Made by a program: the position numbers and the translations under genes. Positions 5,849 to 11,572 of a DNA stretch of 11,572 nucleotides are shown one piece after another (within the stretch, counting starts at the first letter, position 1; each line of letters opens with the position of its first letter). Where the stretch lies: contig PCWF01000182.1 in assembly GCA_002796165.1 (NCBI GenBank), forward strand, positions 1-11,572, in the 5' to 3' direction. Below the pieces are notes generated by a model. That model ran no database searches and was not told the origin of the DNA. It was given only the letters and a program-made list of their open reading frames with translations. This DNA is from Nitrospinae bacterium CG11_big_fil_rev_8_21_14_0_20_56_8. Its GTDB lineage: Bacteria > Nitrospinota > Nitrospinia > Nitrospinales > VA-1.

Positions 5849-7336
5849 ATGAAACTTAAACCCGGCAAAACCTCGATTTACTTGATCCTGATTCTGTCTT
5901 TGTGTCTTCCGCTGTCGTTCGGTGGCTGGCATTCCAATCCTCTGTTGGACGAGGCGTCGGCCCTGAGCGCCGAGTCGCAAACGCTGTCGAGCAATCTGTT
6001 TGTTGAAATTGCCAAAAAGGAAAATCCTGCGGTGGTGAACGTGAGCACCCGCGCCAAGCGAGTGCAGACGCGGGAATTCCGCTCTCCTTTCCCCAAGGAT
6101 CATTCTCCGGATCGTAATCCCAATCCCAATCCCGATCCCTTCCGCGATTTCTATGACCGCTTTTTCGGCGATCGCACCCCGCCCCGTCCTCGAAATGGCA
6201 TGGGTTCCGGTTTCATGATTGATCCGGAAGGGCACATTTTGACCAATTTCCACGTCGTTGAGGATGCGGAAGAGATCACGGTTATCCTTGAAGACGATAA
6301 GGAATATACGGCTACCCTGATCGGATCGGATTCCAAAACGGACATCGCGCTGATCAAGGTCAATGTGGAACCGGGAAGCACGCACAAGTTTCCTTACGTC
6401 AAGCTGGGAGACTCGGACAAGGTGGAAGTCGGCGAATGGGTGATGGCGATCGGCAACCCCTTCGGGTTGAGCCATACGGTTACCGTGGGGGTGGTCAGCG
6501 CCTTGGGCCGAAGCATCGGCGCGGGCCCCTATGATGAATTCATCCAGACCGATGCGTCCATCAATCCGGGCAACAGCGGAGGCCCGCTGATCAATCTCCA
6601 GGGAGATGTGATTGGCATCAATACCGCCATCATATCGGGGAATTCCGGCGGTAACGTGGGGATCGGGTTTGCCATTCCCATTAATATTGCCAAAGGGATC
6701 CTCAAGGATCTTAAGGAAAAGGGATCGGTGACGCGCGGTTGGCTGGGGGTCATGATTCAAAAAATCACTCCCGAGTTGGCCAAGTCCTTCAAGCTGGATG
6801 AAGCCGAAGGCGCCCTGGTCGGCGATGTCATTCCCGGAGGCCCCGCGGACAAAGCGGGCGTTCAGCGCGGGGACGTTATCGTCGAATTCGACGGAAAGAG
6901 CATCAAGGCGATGGAAGAGCTTCCCAAGGTGGTTGCCGCCACCATCCCCGGCAGTGCGGTGAACATTGTGGTCGTCCGCAACGGATCGAAGAAAACCCTG
7001 TCGGTCAAGGTCGAAGTGCTCAAGGAAACTCAGGAAGAGGCGGCACTCGAAACCGATCTGCTGGGGATGCAAATGCAGGATATCACGCCTGAACTGGCTC
7101 AGAGCCTGCAGTTGGATACGACCGATGGCGTTCTGGTTTCCGACGTTGCGCCGGGCGAGGCCGCGGCGGAAGCGGGTCTCCGGCGGGGCGACATCATCAC
7201 CGAGATCAACCGCGAACCGGTTCGAAACATGAATGACTTCAACCGGATCAAGGCCAATATCAAAAAAGGGAAGTCGGCTCTCTTCCTGGTGCGGCGCGGG
7301 ACCAACACCATTTATGTTGCCGTGCGAATCGGGTAA
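5849..7336 (+). CDS. htrA: HtrA/DegP-type periplasmic serine protease with two PDZ domains
   Basis: The 495-residue product has a hydrophobic signal segment (about 9-25) and then a trypsin-like protease domain. The catalytic triad is visible: His135 in TNFHVV, Asp165 in SKTDIALIKV and Ser243 in NPGNSGGPL. PDZ1 spans about 298-395 (GWLGVMIQKITPELAKSF onward) and PDZ2 about 404-495 (LLGMQMQDITPELAQSL onward). The loop before the active-site His contains NPNPNPDP and the DPFRDFYDRFFG motif common in DegQ-like proteases. It should degrade or refold misfolded envelope proteins. I chose the ATG at 5849, with GAGAGG seven bases upstream, over a TTG at 5831. A second htrA follows after a terminator-like hairpin. 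Confidence 0.92.
   Translation: MKLKPGKTSIYLILILSLCLPLSFGGWHSNPLLDEASALSAESQTLSSNLFVEIAKKENPAVVNVSTRAKRVQTREFRSPFPKDHSPDRNPNPNPDPFRDFYDRFFGDRTPPRPRNGMGSGFMIDPEGHILTNFHVVEDAEEITVILEDDKEYTATLIGSDSKTDIALIKVNVEPGSTHKFPYVKLGDSDKVEVGEWVMAIGNPFGLSHTVTVGVVSALGRSIGAGPYDEFIQTDASINPGNSGGPLINLQGDVIGINTAIISGNSGGNVGIGFAIPINIAKGILKDLKEKGSVTRGWLGVMIQKITPELAKSFKLDEAEGALVGDVIPGGPADKAGVQRGDVIVEFDGKSIKAMEELPKVVAATIPGSAVNIVVVRNGSKKTLSVKVEVLKETQEEAALETDLLGMQMQDITPELAQSLQLDTTDGVLVSDVAPGEAAAEAGLRRGDIITEINREPVRNMNDFNRIKANIKKGKSALFLVRRGTNTIYVAVRIG
6116..6139 (+). repeat. Hexanucleotide tandem repeat inside htrA
   Basis: Four consecutive six-base units, AATCCC three times and then GATCCC, encode Asn-Pro three times and then Asp-Pro in the loop between the N-terminus and the catalytic His. 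Because the unit is six bases, gain or loss of a copy would lengthen or shorten the loop without shifting frame. Confidence 0.75.
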
Positions 7337-7352
7337 TCCTTGGGTCCGATCT

Positions 7353-7381
7353 TTAATTTTTTATTGTTCCTGCAGTAAAAT
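7353..7381 (+). promoter_or_regulatory. Weak candidate promoter for the second htrA
   Basis: TAAAAT (7376-7381) matches five of six -10 positions, but the best -35 candidate 17 bases upstream (TTAATT, 7353-7358) is poor. A start near 7388 would place the GC-rich hairpin at the very 5' end of the transcript. I list it because the second htrA otherwise has no visible promoter after the terminator. Confidence 0.25.
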
Positions 7382-7390
7382 CGAATGAGC

Positions 7391-7420
7391 GGGGCTCCTC
7401 GGGAGCCCCCTTGTTGTTTT
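7391..7420 (+). terminator. Intrinsic-terminator-like hairpin between the two htrA genes
   Basis: GGGGCTCC (7391-7398), loop TCG, GGAGCCCC (7402-7409) form a perfect 8-base GC-rich stem, followed by TTGTTGTTTT (7411-7420). This is a good rho-independent terminator for the first htrA, 54 bases after its stop. Its T-tract ends only four bases before the ATG of the second htrA, so the hairpin also lies in the space where that gene's ribosome binding site would be expected. Confidence 0.7.
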
Positions 7421-7424
7421 CTCC

Positions 7425-8828
7425 ATGGGTTTCGCCATACATCAAGTCAAAGCGCCACATTTCCTCCGTTTTTCTTTCCTGATTCTTCTCTCCCTGTCTC
7501 CGTGGAATCCTTATCCCGCCTTCGGGGCCGAGCCCTTCGATCGGCGCACACCCCTCGTAATCACCGTGGAGAAAGTGGGGCCTTCTGTAGTCAATATTTA
7601 CACATTGGAAAATGTTTCGACGTTGAACAACCCTTTTCAAAATTTCGGGAATGGCTTGTTCGACCAGTTCCTGAAGGATTTTCTCCCGCCGCAAATGTCC
7701 GAGCGGCGCAGTCTCGGGTCCGGGGTAATCATCAATTCCCAGGGATACATCCTGACCAATGAACACGTGATCGGGAACGCGCTTGAAATCAAGGTTCGGC
7801 TGGTGGATCAGCGCGAATTCAATGCGACCCTGGTCGGGGCGGACAGCCGGTCCGATCTGGCCATCGTTAAAATCGACTCCCAGGAACCCTTGCCTTACGT
7901 TGAGATGGGCCAGTCCGAGGATCTGATGATCGGGGAAACGGTTGTGGCGATCGGGAATCCCTTCGGATTGAACCATACCGTGACCTCCGGAATTATCAGC
8001 GCCGTGAACCGGACGATCCGCGCCGGTAAGAACAAGGTGTTCTATGATTTTATCCAGGTGGATGCGTCGATCAACCCCGGCAACAGCGGAGGGCCGTTGT
8101 TGAACATCAATGGCTCCCTGATCGGGGTCAATACCGCCATTTACCAAAAGGCCGAGGGAATCGGGTTCGCCATCCCCATCAACCGGGCCCGCCGCATTGT
8201 GAGGGAATTAATGCGATTCGGAAAAGTTCGGCCCGGATGGATCGGACTTTCCATCCAGGACCTCACCCCGGATCTGATGCGTCACTTCAAGCTCGACCGT
8301 CAGCGCGGGGTTCTGGTGACCCGTGTCTTCAAGGATGGGCCTGCAGGTCAGGCCGGGGTGCATCCCGGGGACGTTCTCTTGTCCGTCGATGATCATCTCG
8401 TAAACGATGGACTGGATTACCAGGAACTTATGGCCGGTTATACCATCGGCAATGTCGCCCATTTCAAAGTCGTGAGGGACGACGGACCCCACGTGCTGGC
8501 GTTGAATATCTCGGCTCTTCCTCGTAATTTTGTAGCCGATTTCACGCAAAATCAGCTTGGGCTGGGGATTCGTCCCGTGAACCCTGACCTGGCCCGGCAA
8601 TACGGTTTGCAGACGGGATCGGGCATGGTGGTGGTTGACGTTCAGCCCAACGGCTCTGCGGGAAAAATCGGAATTCGACCCGGGGACGTCATCCGGCAGG
8701 TGGATCAGCACCCGGTCAAGAACGAAGAGGATTATAATCAGGCGGTGATGGAAGTGGGAGACCGGACCAGCGTCCTTTTGCTGGTTCAACGGGGCCGCTA
8801 TGGTTATTACGTGACCTTGGAGATGTGA
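7425..8828 (+). CDS. Second HtrA/Deg-family periplasmic serine protease with two PDZ domains
   Basis: The 467-residue product has a signal peptide (hydrophobic FSFLILLSLS about 16-25, cleavage probably near PAFGA at 31-35). The protease domain carries His114 in LTNEHVI, Asp144 in SRSDLAIVKI and Ser221 in NPGNSGGPL. Two PDZ domains follow: about 268-363 (RPGWIGLSIQDLTPDLMRHF onward) and 374-467 (LGLGIRPVNPDLARQYGL onward). It is a clear paralogue of the upstream protease with a shorter pre-catalytic loop and no Asn-Pro repeat. All catalytic residues are present, so activity is expected. The ATG at 7425 is the only plausible start in frame, but no ribosome binding site precedes it, and a terminator-like hairpin ends 16 bases upstream. 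Whether it is a DegP-, DegQ- or MucD-like protein cannot be told here. Confidence 0.9.
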   Translation: MGFAIHQVKAPHFLRFSFLILLSLSPWNPYPAFGAEPFDRRTPLVITVEKVGPSVVNIYTLENVSTLNNPFQNFGNGLFDQFLKDFLPPQMSERRSLGSGVIINSQGYILTNEHVIGNALEIKVRLVDQREFNATLVGADSRSDLAIVKIDSQEPLPYVEMGQSEDLMIGETVVAIGNPFGLNHTVTSGIISAVNRTIRAGKNKVFYDFIQVDASINPGNSGGPLLNINGSLIGVNTAIYQKAEGIGFAIPINRARRIVRELMRFGKVRPGWIGLSIQDLTPDLMRHFKLDRQRGVLVTRVFKDGPAGQAGVHPGDVLLSVDDHLVNDGLDYQELMAGYTIGNVAHFKVVRDDGPHVLALNISALPRNFVADFTQNQLGLGIRPVNPDLARQYGLQTGSGMVVVDVQPNGSAGKIGIRPGDVIRQVDQHPVKNEEDYNQAVMEVGDRTSVLLLVQRGRYGYYVTLEM

Positions 8829-8845
8829 GGCGGGGGGGAGGGCGG

Positions 8846-8874
8846 CTTCGGATTACATTCCGAGCCAGAGGTTG
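8846..8874. terminator. Imperfect hairpin between the convergent htrA and cNMP-domain genes
   Basis: GGCTTCGGA (8845-8853) can pair with TCCGAGCC (8859-8866) with one bulged base, across the 24-base gap and the stop codon of the cNMP gene. There is no T-run on either side, so it is at best a weak bidirectional terminator. It is listed because no other terminator separates these convergent genes. Confidence 0.2.
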
Positions 8875-9311
8875 CAGTTTCTCAGTTCCATGTCCGCCGA
8901 GCGAAGACGTTCGCAAATGGTTGCGCCCAGATTACGCAGGGTCACCATTCCCATGCGGTTATTCTTTTCAAACAATTTCCATAATTCGACTTTGGGAATT
9001 TCAAGTACGTCCGTTGCGGACCGCGCCAGGGCCGAAGCCGACCGGGGGGAATCGTCGAATATCGAAAGTTCTCCAAGGACGTCATGAGCGCGGAGCTTCG
9101 CCAAGGGAATGGTCTCCCCCGGTTTGACCGGGTTTTCCACCAGGACCTCAACCAGTCCTTCCAGGATGATGAAAAGACTGTTTCCCCGCTGGTCTTCCCG
9201 AATTAAATACTGCCCCGTTTCAATCCGTTTTGGGATGGCGAGATGATAAATGGATGAGAGTTCGTCGTCGTCCAGTCCCTTGAATATTTTTATCTGGTTC
9301 AATATGTGCAT
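8853..9311 (-). CDS. Stand-alone cyclic-nucleotide-binding-domain protein (copy 1)
   Basis: The 152-residue protein is a single CAP/CRP-type cNMP-binding domain with no helix-turn-helix, kinase or channel domain. The phosphate-binding cassette is intact: GELSIFDDSPRSASA, with Glu81, Arg90 and Ser91. Cyclic nucleotide binding is therefore possible. The C-terminal helix ends in RLRSADMELRNCNLW, a tail shared with the neighbouring paralogue. It has no signal peptide and is cytoplasmic. AGGTGG sits six bases before the ATG at 9311. The gene converges with the second htrA, with 24 bases between their stop codons. It is probably a sensor or adaptor acting through a partner. The true ligand and partner are unknown. 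Confidence 0.85.
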   Translation of the reverse strand: MHILNQIKIFKGLDDDELSSIYHLAIPKRIETGQYLIREDQRGNSLFIILEGLVEVLVENPVKPGETIPLAKLRAHDVLGELSIFDDSPRSASALARSATDVLEIPKVELWKLFEKNNRMGMVTLRNLGATICERLRSADMELRNCNLWLGM

Positions 9312-9436
9312 GGGGCGCCACCTGGGTCAGTAATTATAAGGGAAGCTCAAATTTCCGGTCGCCTGGGCTGGCGGTTCGGAATAAGAGCCAGCGAATGGGC
9401 CTGACGCGCGACTGTGAATCGAAAAACACCCCCGCT

Positions 9437-9465
9437 ATTATATTCATGACCCCCCTTGGGGACAA
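9437..9465 (-). promoter_or_regulatory. Sigma70-type promoter for cNMP-domain protein copy 1
   Basis: On the minus strand, TTGTCC (9460-9465) and a perfect TATAAT (9437-9442) are separated by 17 bases. The start would be near 9430, giving a leader of about 119 bases that includes a 6-base stem GCTGGC/GCCAGC (9367-9372 with 9387-9392). A 12-base perfect palindrome, CCTTAATTAAGG (9466-9477), abuts the upstream side of the -35 box and could be an UP-like element or a regulator site. Copy 1 can therefore be expressed separately from copy 2. Confidence 0.55.
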
Positions 9466-9493
9466 CCTTAATTAAGGGACCGAATCTTCCCGC

Positions 9494-9964
9494 TCAGGGC
9501 AAGGGGGTGTTGAGTTCACTCCAGAGCAGGTGGTTGCGGAGGTTTTTGTCGGTGTTTCTCAGGCGTTTGCAAAGAACAGTCCCCAGGTTTTGCAGAATCA
9601 CCATGCCGATCCGGGTTTCCTTCTGGAACAGGGCGAACACATCCTTTTTCAGGATTTCCAGAATGAGGGAGGGTTGGGTGGCCTTGGCGGTGGCCGAACG
9701 GGGCGCGTCATCGAATAGGCAAAATTCCCCAAATACCTCGGTGGGCGCCAGCGTGGCCAGGACGATGGGAGGAGGATTCACCGGATTGTGAACGGTAATT
9801 TCGATCTGCCCCTCTTTTAAGATATAAAACCGGTCACCGGGGCCATATTCTTTGAAAATATACTCCTGGGGTTTGAGTCGGGATTCCTTCCCCAGGGCGA
9901 GTATCTGAGAGAGTTCTTGATCCTCGAGCCCATCGAAGATATTAATATGGCTTAGAAAATGCAT
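9494..9964 (-). CDS. Stand-alone cyclic-nucleotide-binding-domain protein (copy 2)
   Basis: The 156-residue protein is a single cNMP-binding domain with cassette FGEFCLFDDAPRSATA (Glu80, Arg89, Ser90). It is about 44% identical to its downstream neighbour by hand count, including the tail pattern CxRLRxxDxxLRNxxLW. It has no DNA-binding or catalytic domain. I place the start at the ATG at 9964, with AAGGA 11 bases upstream, which lines up with MH(I/F)L of copy 1. An ATG at 9991 would add nine residues that copy 1 lacks. It is divergent from ligA and shares a 69-base intergenic space with it. Copy 1 lies 182 bases further on, with its own promoter. The pair looks like a local duplication, and its function is unknown. 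Confidence 0.85.
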   Translation of the reverse strand: MHFLSHINIFDGLEDQELSQILALGKESRLKPQEYIFKEYGPGDRFYILKEGQIEITVHNPVNPPPIVLATLAPTEVFGEFCLFDDAPRSATAKATQPSLILEILKKDVFALFQKETRIGMVILQNLGTVLCKRLRNTDKNLRNHLLWSELNTPLP

Positions 9965-10020
9965 CGTGCAGGGGATCCTTTGCGGATTCAAGATCGGGAA
10001 ACATTCCTGTCAGAAACCTG

Positions 10021-10026
10021 ATTATA
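10021..10026 (-). promoter_or_regulatory. Candidate -10 element for cNMP-domain protein copy 2
   Basis: The minus strand reads a perfect TATAAT here, 57 bases upstream of the ATG at 9964, but no good -35 box is found 16-18 bases further up. The overlapping plus-strand TATAAA (10023-10028) is too close to the ligA ATG to be a normal -10 box with a ribosome-binding leader. The intergenic region is only 69 bases, so control of the two divergent genes may overlap. Confidence 0.3.
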
Positions 10027-10033
10027 AACTATC

Positions 10034-11572
10034 ATGCCAGAAATAAAGAAAAGAGAAATAGACCATCTGAGGGAGGAAATTCGGCGCCACGACTCCCTTT
10101 ATTACGTCGAGAACCGTCCTGAAATTTCCGACCGGGAATACGACCGCCTGATGGAGCGTCTCAAGGGAATGGAGGCGGCCCACCCCGAATGGGTCACCCC
10201 CGATTCTCCCACCCGGCGGGTAGGAGGCCAGGTCGAAGAAAAATTCCCTCCCGTCCGGCACAAGATGCCCATGTTGAGTCTGGATAACACGTACAGCCTG
10301 GACGAGTTGGAAGAGTTTCATAACCGGGTCCGGAAAATTCTGAAGGTGGACGACGTGGACTACGTCGTCGAATTGAAGATAGACGGATTGGGCGTCACTT
10401 TGTTGTATGACAACGGTCTGCTGGTCCAGGGGGCCACGCGGGGGGATGGGAAAAACGGGGAAGACATCACCGCCAATCTGAAGACCATCCGTTCGATTCC
10501 CCTTCGCATCCCGGTGGAACATCAACCCTACCGGATCCTTGAAGTTCGTGGTGAAGTGTACATGGAGCGGGAGGGATTTCGCCGAATCAACCAGGAACGG
10601 GAAGCGAAGGGAGATCCTCCGTTTGCCAATCCGCGGAACTGCGCCGCCGGGTCGCTTCGGTTGCTGGATCCGCGGATCACGGCGTCCCGCCCGCTCGACA
10701 TTTTCATCTACAGCCTGGGTTATATGGAGGAGAAGCCCTTCCAATCGCATTTTGAAGTCCTGCAATTTCTTGCCGGGCTGGGCTTCCGCACCAATCGCAA
10801 CAGCGAGTTATGCCATGGATTCAAGGAAACGCTGAAGCGGGTGGAATTCTGGCGCGATCAGAAACGGACGCTTGGATACGATGTCGATGGGCTGGTCATC
10901 AAGGTGGACTCCCTCAAGTTTCAGGGGAAGTTGGGAAGCACGGCCAAGCATCCCCGCTGGGCCACCGCCTACAAATATGAAACCGAGCAGGCGGAGACGG
11001 AAGTGCTGGACATCGTTTGCCAGGTCGGGCGTACGGGATCGATCACCCCCGTTGCGAACCTGCGTCCCGTGTTCGTCTCCGGTTCCACCGTCAGCCGCGC
11101 GACCCTGCATAACGCCGATGAGGTCGAGCGAAAGGACATCCGGGTGGGCGACCGGGTGTTGATCGAAAAGGCGGGCGAGGTGATTCCCAAGGTGGTGCGC
11201 GTGATGGATTCTCCGGCGGGGAAGCGCGGAGAGCCGTTCAGGATGCCGCGGCAATGCCCCGCCTGCGAGAGCCCGATTTTCAGGCCCGAGGGAGAGGTGG
11301 TGTGGCGTTGCGTGAATGCCGCGTGTCCCGCGCAGTTGAAGGAACGGATCCTTCACTTTGCCTCGAGAAACGCGATGGATATCGACCACCTGGGTCCCGC
11401 GGTCGTCGACCAGTTGATCGACACCGGGCGCGTCCGGCATTTTTCGGACCTTTACACCCTGAAGGAAAACGATCTCGTTGCTCTGGAACGGTTGGCGGAA
11501 AAATCGGCGGGAAATTTGATCGACGCAATCGCCCACAGCCGCCAGGCGGGATTCGCGCGTCTTCTGCATGCT
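10034..11572 (+). CDS. ligA: NAD-dependent DNA ligase LigA, C-terminus cut by window edge
   Basis: The frame is open from the ATG at 10034 to the right edge (513 codons visible). LigA joins nicked DNA strands using NAD+, in replication and repair. The domain order is visible. The Ia domain has the HDSLYYVENRPEISDREYDRL region (about 19-39). The adenylation domain has VELKIDG with the AMP-accepting Lys115, TRGDGKNGEDIT, EVRGEVYM, FANPRNCAAGSLR and DGLVIKV. The OB fold spans about 315-395 (VGRTGSITPVANLRPV). A four-cysteine zinc finger follows (Cys408, Cys411, Cys426, Cys431), then the start of the helix-hairpin-helix region. The BRCT domain lies outside the window. An in-frame TAA at 10025-10027 fixes the ATG as the first start. 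No Shine-Dalgarno sequence is visible. The adenylation motif reads GLGVTL where GLAISL or GLAVSL is usual. Confidence 0.96.
   Translation, partial: MPEIKKREIDHLREEIRRHDSLYYVENRPEISDREYDRLMERLKGMEAAHPEWVTPDSPTRRVGGQVEEKFPPVRHKMPMLSLDNTYSLDELEEFHNRVRKILKVDDVDYVVELKIDGLGVTLLYDNGLLVQGATRGDGKNGEDITANLKTIRSIPLRIPVEHQPYRILEVRGEVYMEREGFRRINQEREAKGDPPFANPRNCAAGSLRLLDPRITASRPLDIFIYSLGYMEEKPFQSHFEVLQFLAGLGFRTNRNSELCHGFKETLKRVEFWRDQKRTLGYDVDGLVIKVDSLKFQGKLGSTAKHPRWATAYKYETEQAETEVLDIVCQVGRTGSITPVANLRPVFVSGSTVSRATLHNADEVERKDIRVGDRVLIEKAGEVIPKVVRVMDSPAGKRGEPFRMPRQCPACESPIFRPEGEVVWRCVNAACPAQLKERILHFASRNAMDIDHLGPAVVDQLIDTGRVRHFSDLYTLKENDLVALERLAEKSAGNLIDAIAHSRQAGFARLLHA

Noticed and set aside
5846..7072. Long minus-strand open frame of 408 codons opposite the first htrA
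   Set aside because: It lies entirely opposite a protease gene with all catalytic motifs and is low in recognisable domains, as expected of an antisense frame in GC-rich coding DNA.
8829..8846. G-quadruplex in the G-rich gap after the second htrA
   Set aside because: The runs supply only three separate GGG tracts plus a GG, short of the four needed for a standard motif.
10022..11569. Minus-strand open frames across the right end
   Set aside because: They are antisense to ligA, whose plus-strand frame carries every expected motif and stays open from 10034 to the edge.

Overview
The window is ordinary-looking chromosome from a Gram-negative bacterium of moderately high GC. It encodes lipoproteins with lipoboxes, two periplasmic HtrA proteases, a periplasmic TRAP binding protein and an NAD-dependent DNA ligase. 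Gene families such as TatT/TatP and the DUF2065-lipoprotein pair are common in Deltaproteobacteria-like and Nitrospinota-like lineages. I infer such a lineage but cannot fix the genus. No tRNA, rRNA, CRISPR array, insertion sequence or phage gene is visible.

Layout. (1) Position 1-61: the first 20 codons of an unidentified minus-strand gene with its own promoter, divergent from the next pair. (2) 234-2150, plus: tatT lipoprotein and tatP/dctP binding protein of a TRAP transporter. The membrane subunits are not beside them. (3) 5212-2143, minus: a compact row of DUF2065 small membrane protein, small lipoprotein, Hda-like DnaA-family ATPase and OleC-like adenylate-forming enzyme. The last gene overlaps the end of tatP tail to tail. 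(4) 5213-5848: a 636-base divergent control region with two opposed sigma70-type promoters, inverted repeats and a possible short coupled ORF. (5) 5849-8828, plus: two consecutive HtrA/Deg proteases, separated by a terminator-like hairpin that sits just before the second start codon. (6) 9964-8853, minus: two tandem stand-alone cyclic-nucleotide-binding-domain proteins, about 44% identical by hand count. (7) 10034 to the right edge, plus: ligA, cut off before its BRCT domain.

How the genes fit together. The TRAP pair points to uptake of an unknown small molecule. The minus-strand row mixes a replication regulator with an olefin/beta-lactone-type enzyme and two envelope proteins, so their grouping is not explained by one pathway. 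The HtrA pair handles envelope protein quality control. The two cNMP-domain proteins carry no output domain and must act through partners or as small sensors. I see no clearly new multi-gene system. The most interesting points are the orphan TatT-TatP pair, the lone OleC, the divergent promoter region, the hairpin before the second htrA, and the duplicated single-domain cNMP proteins.
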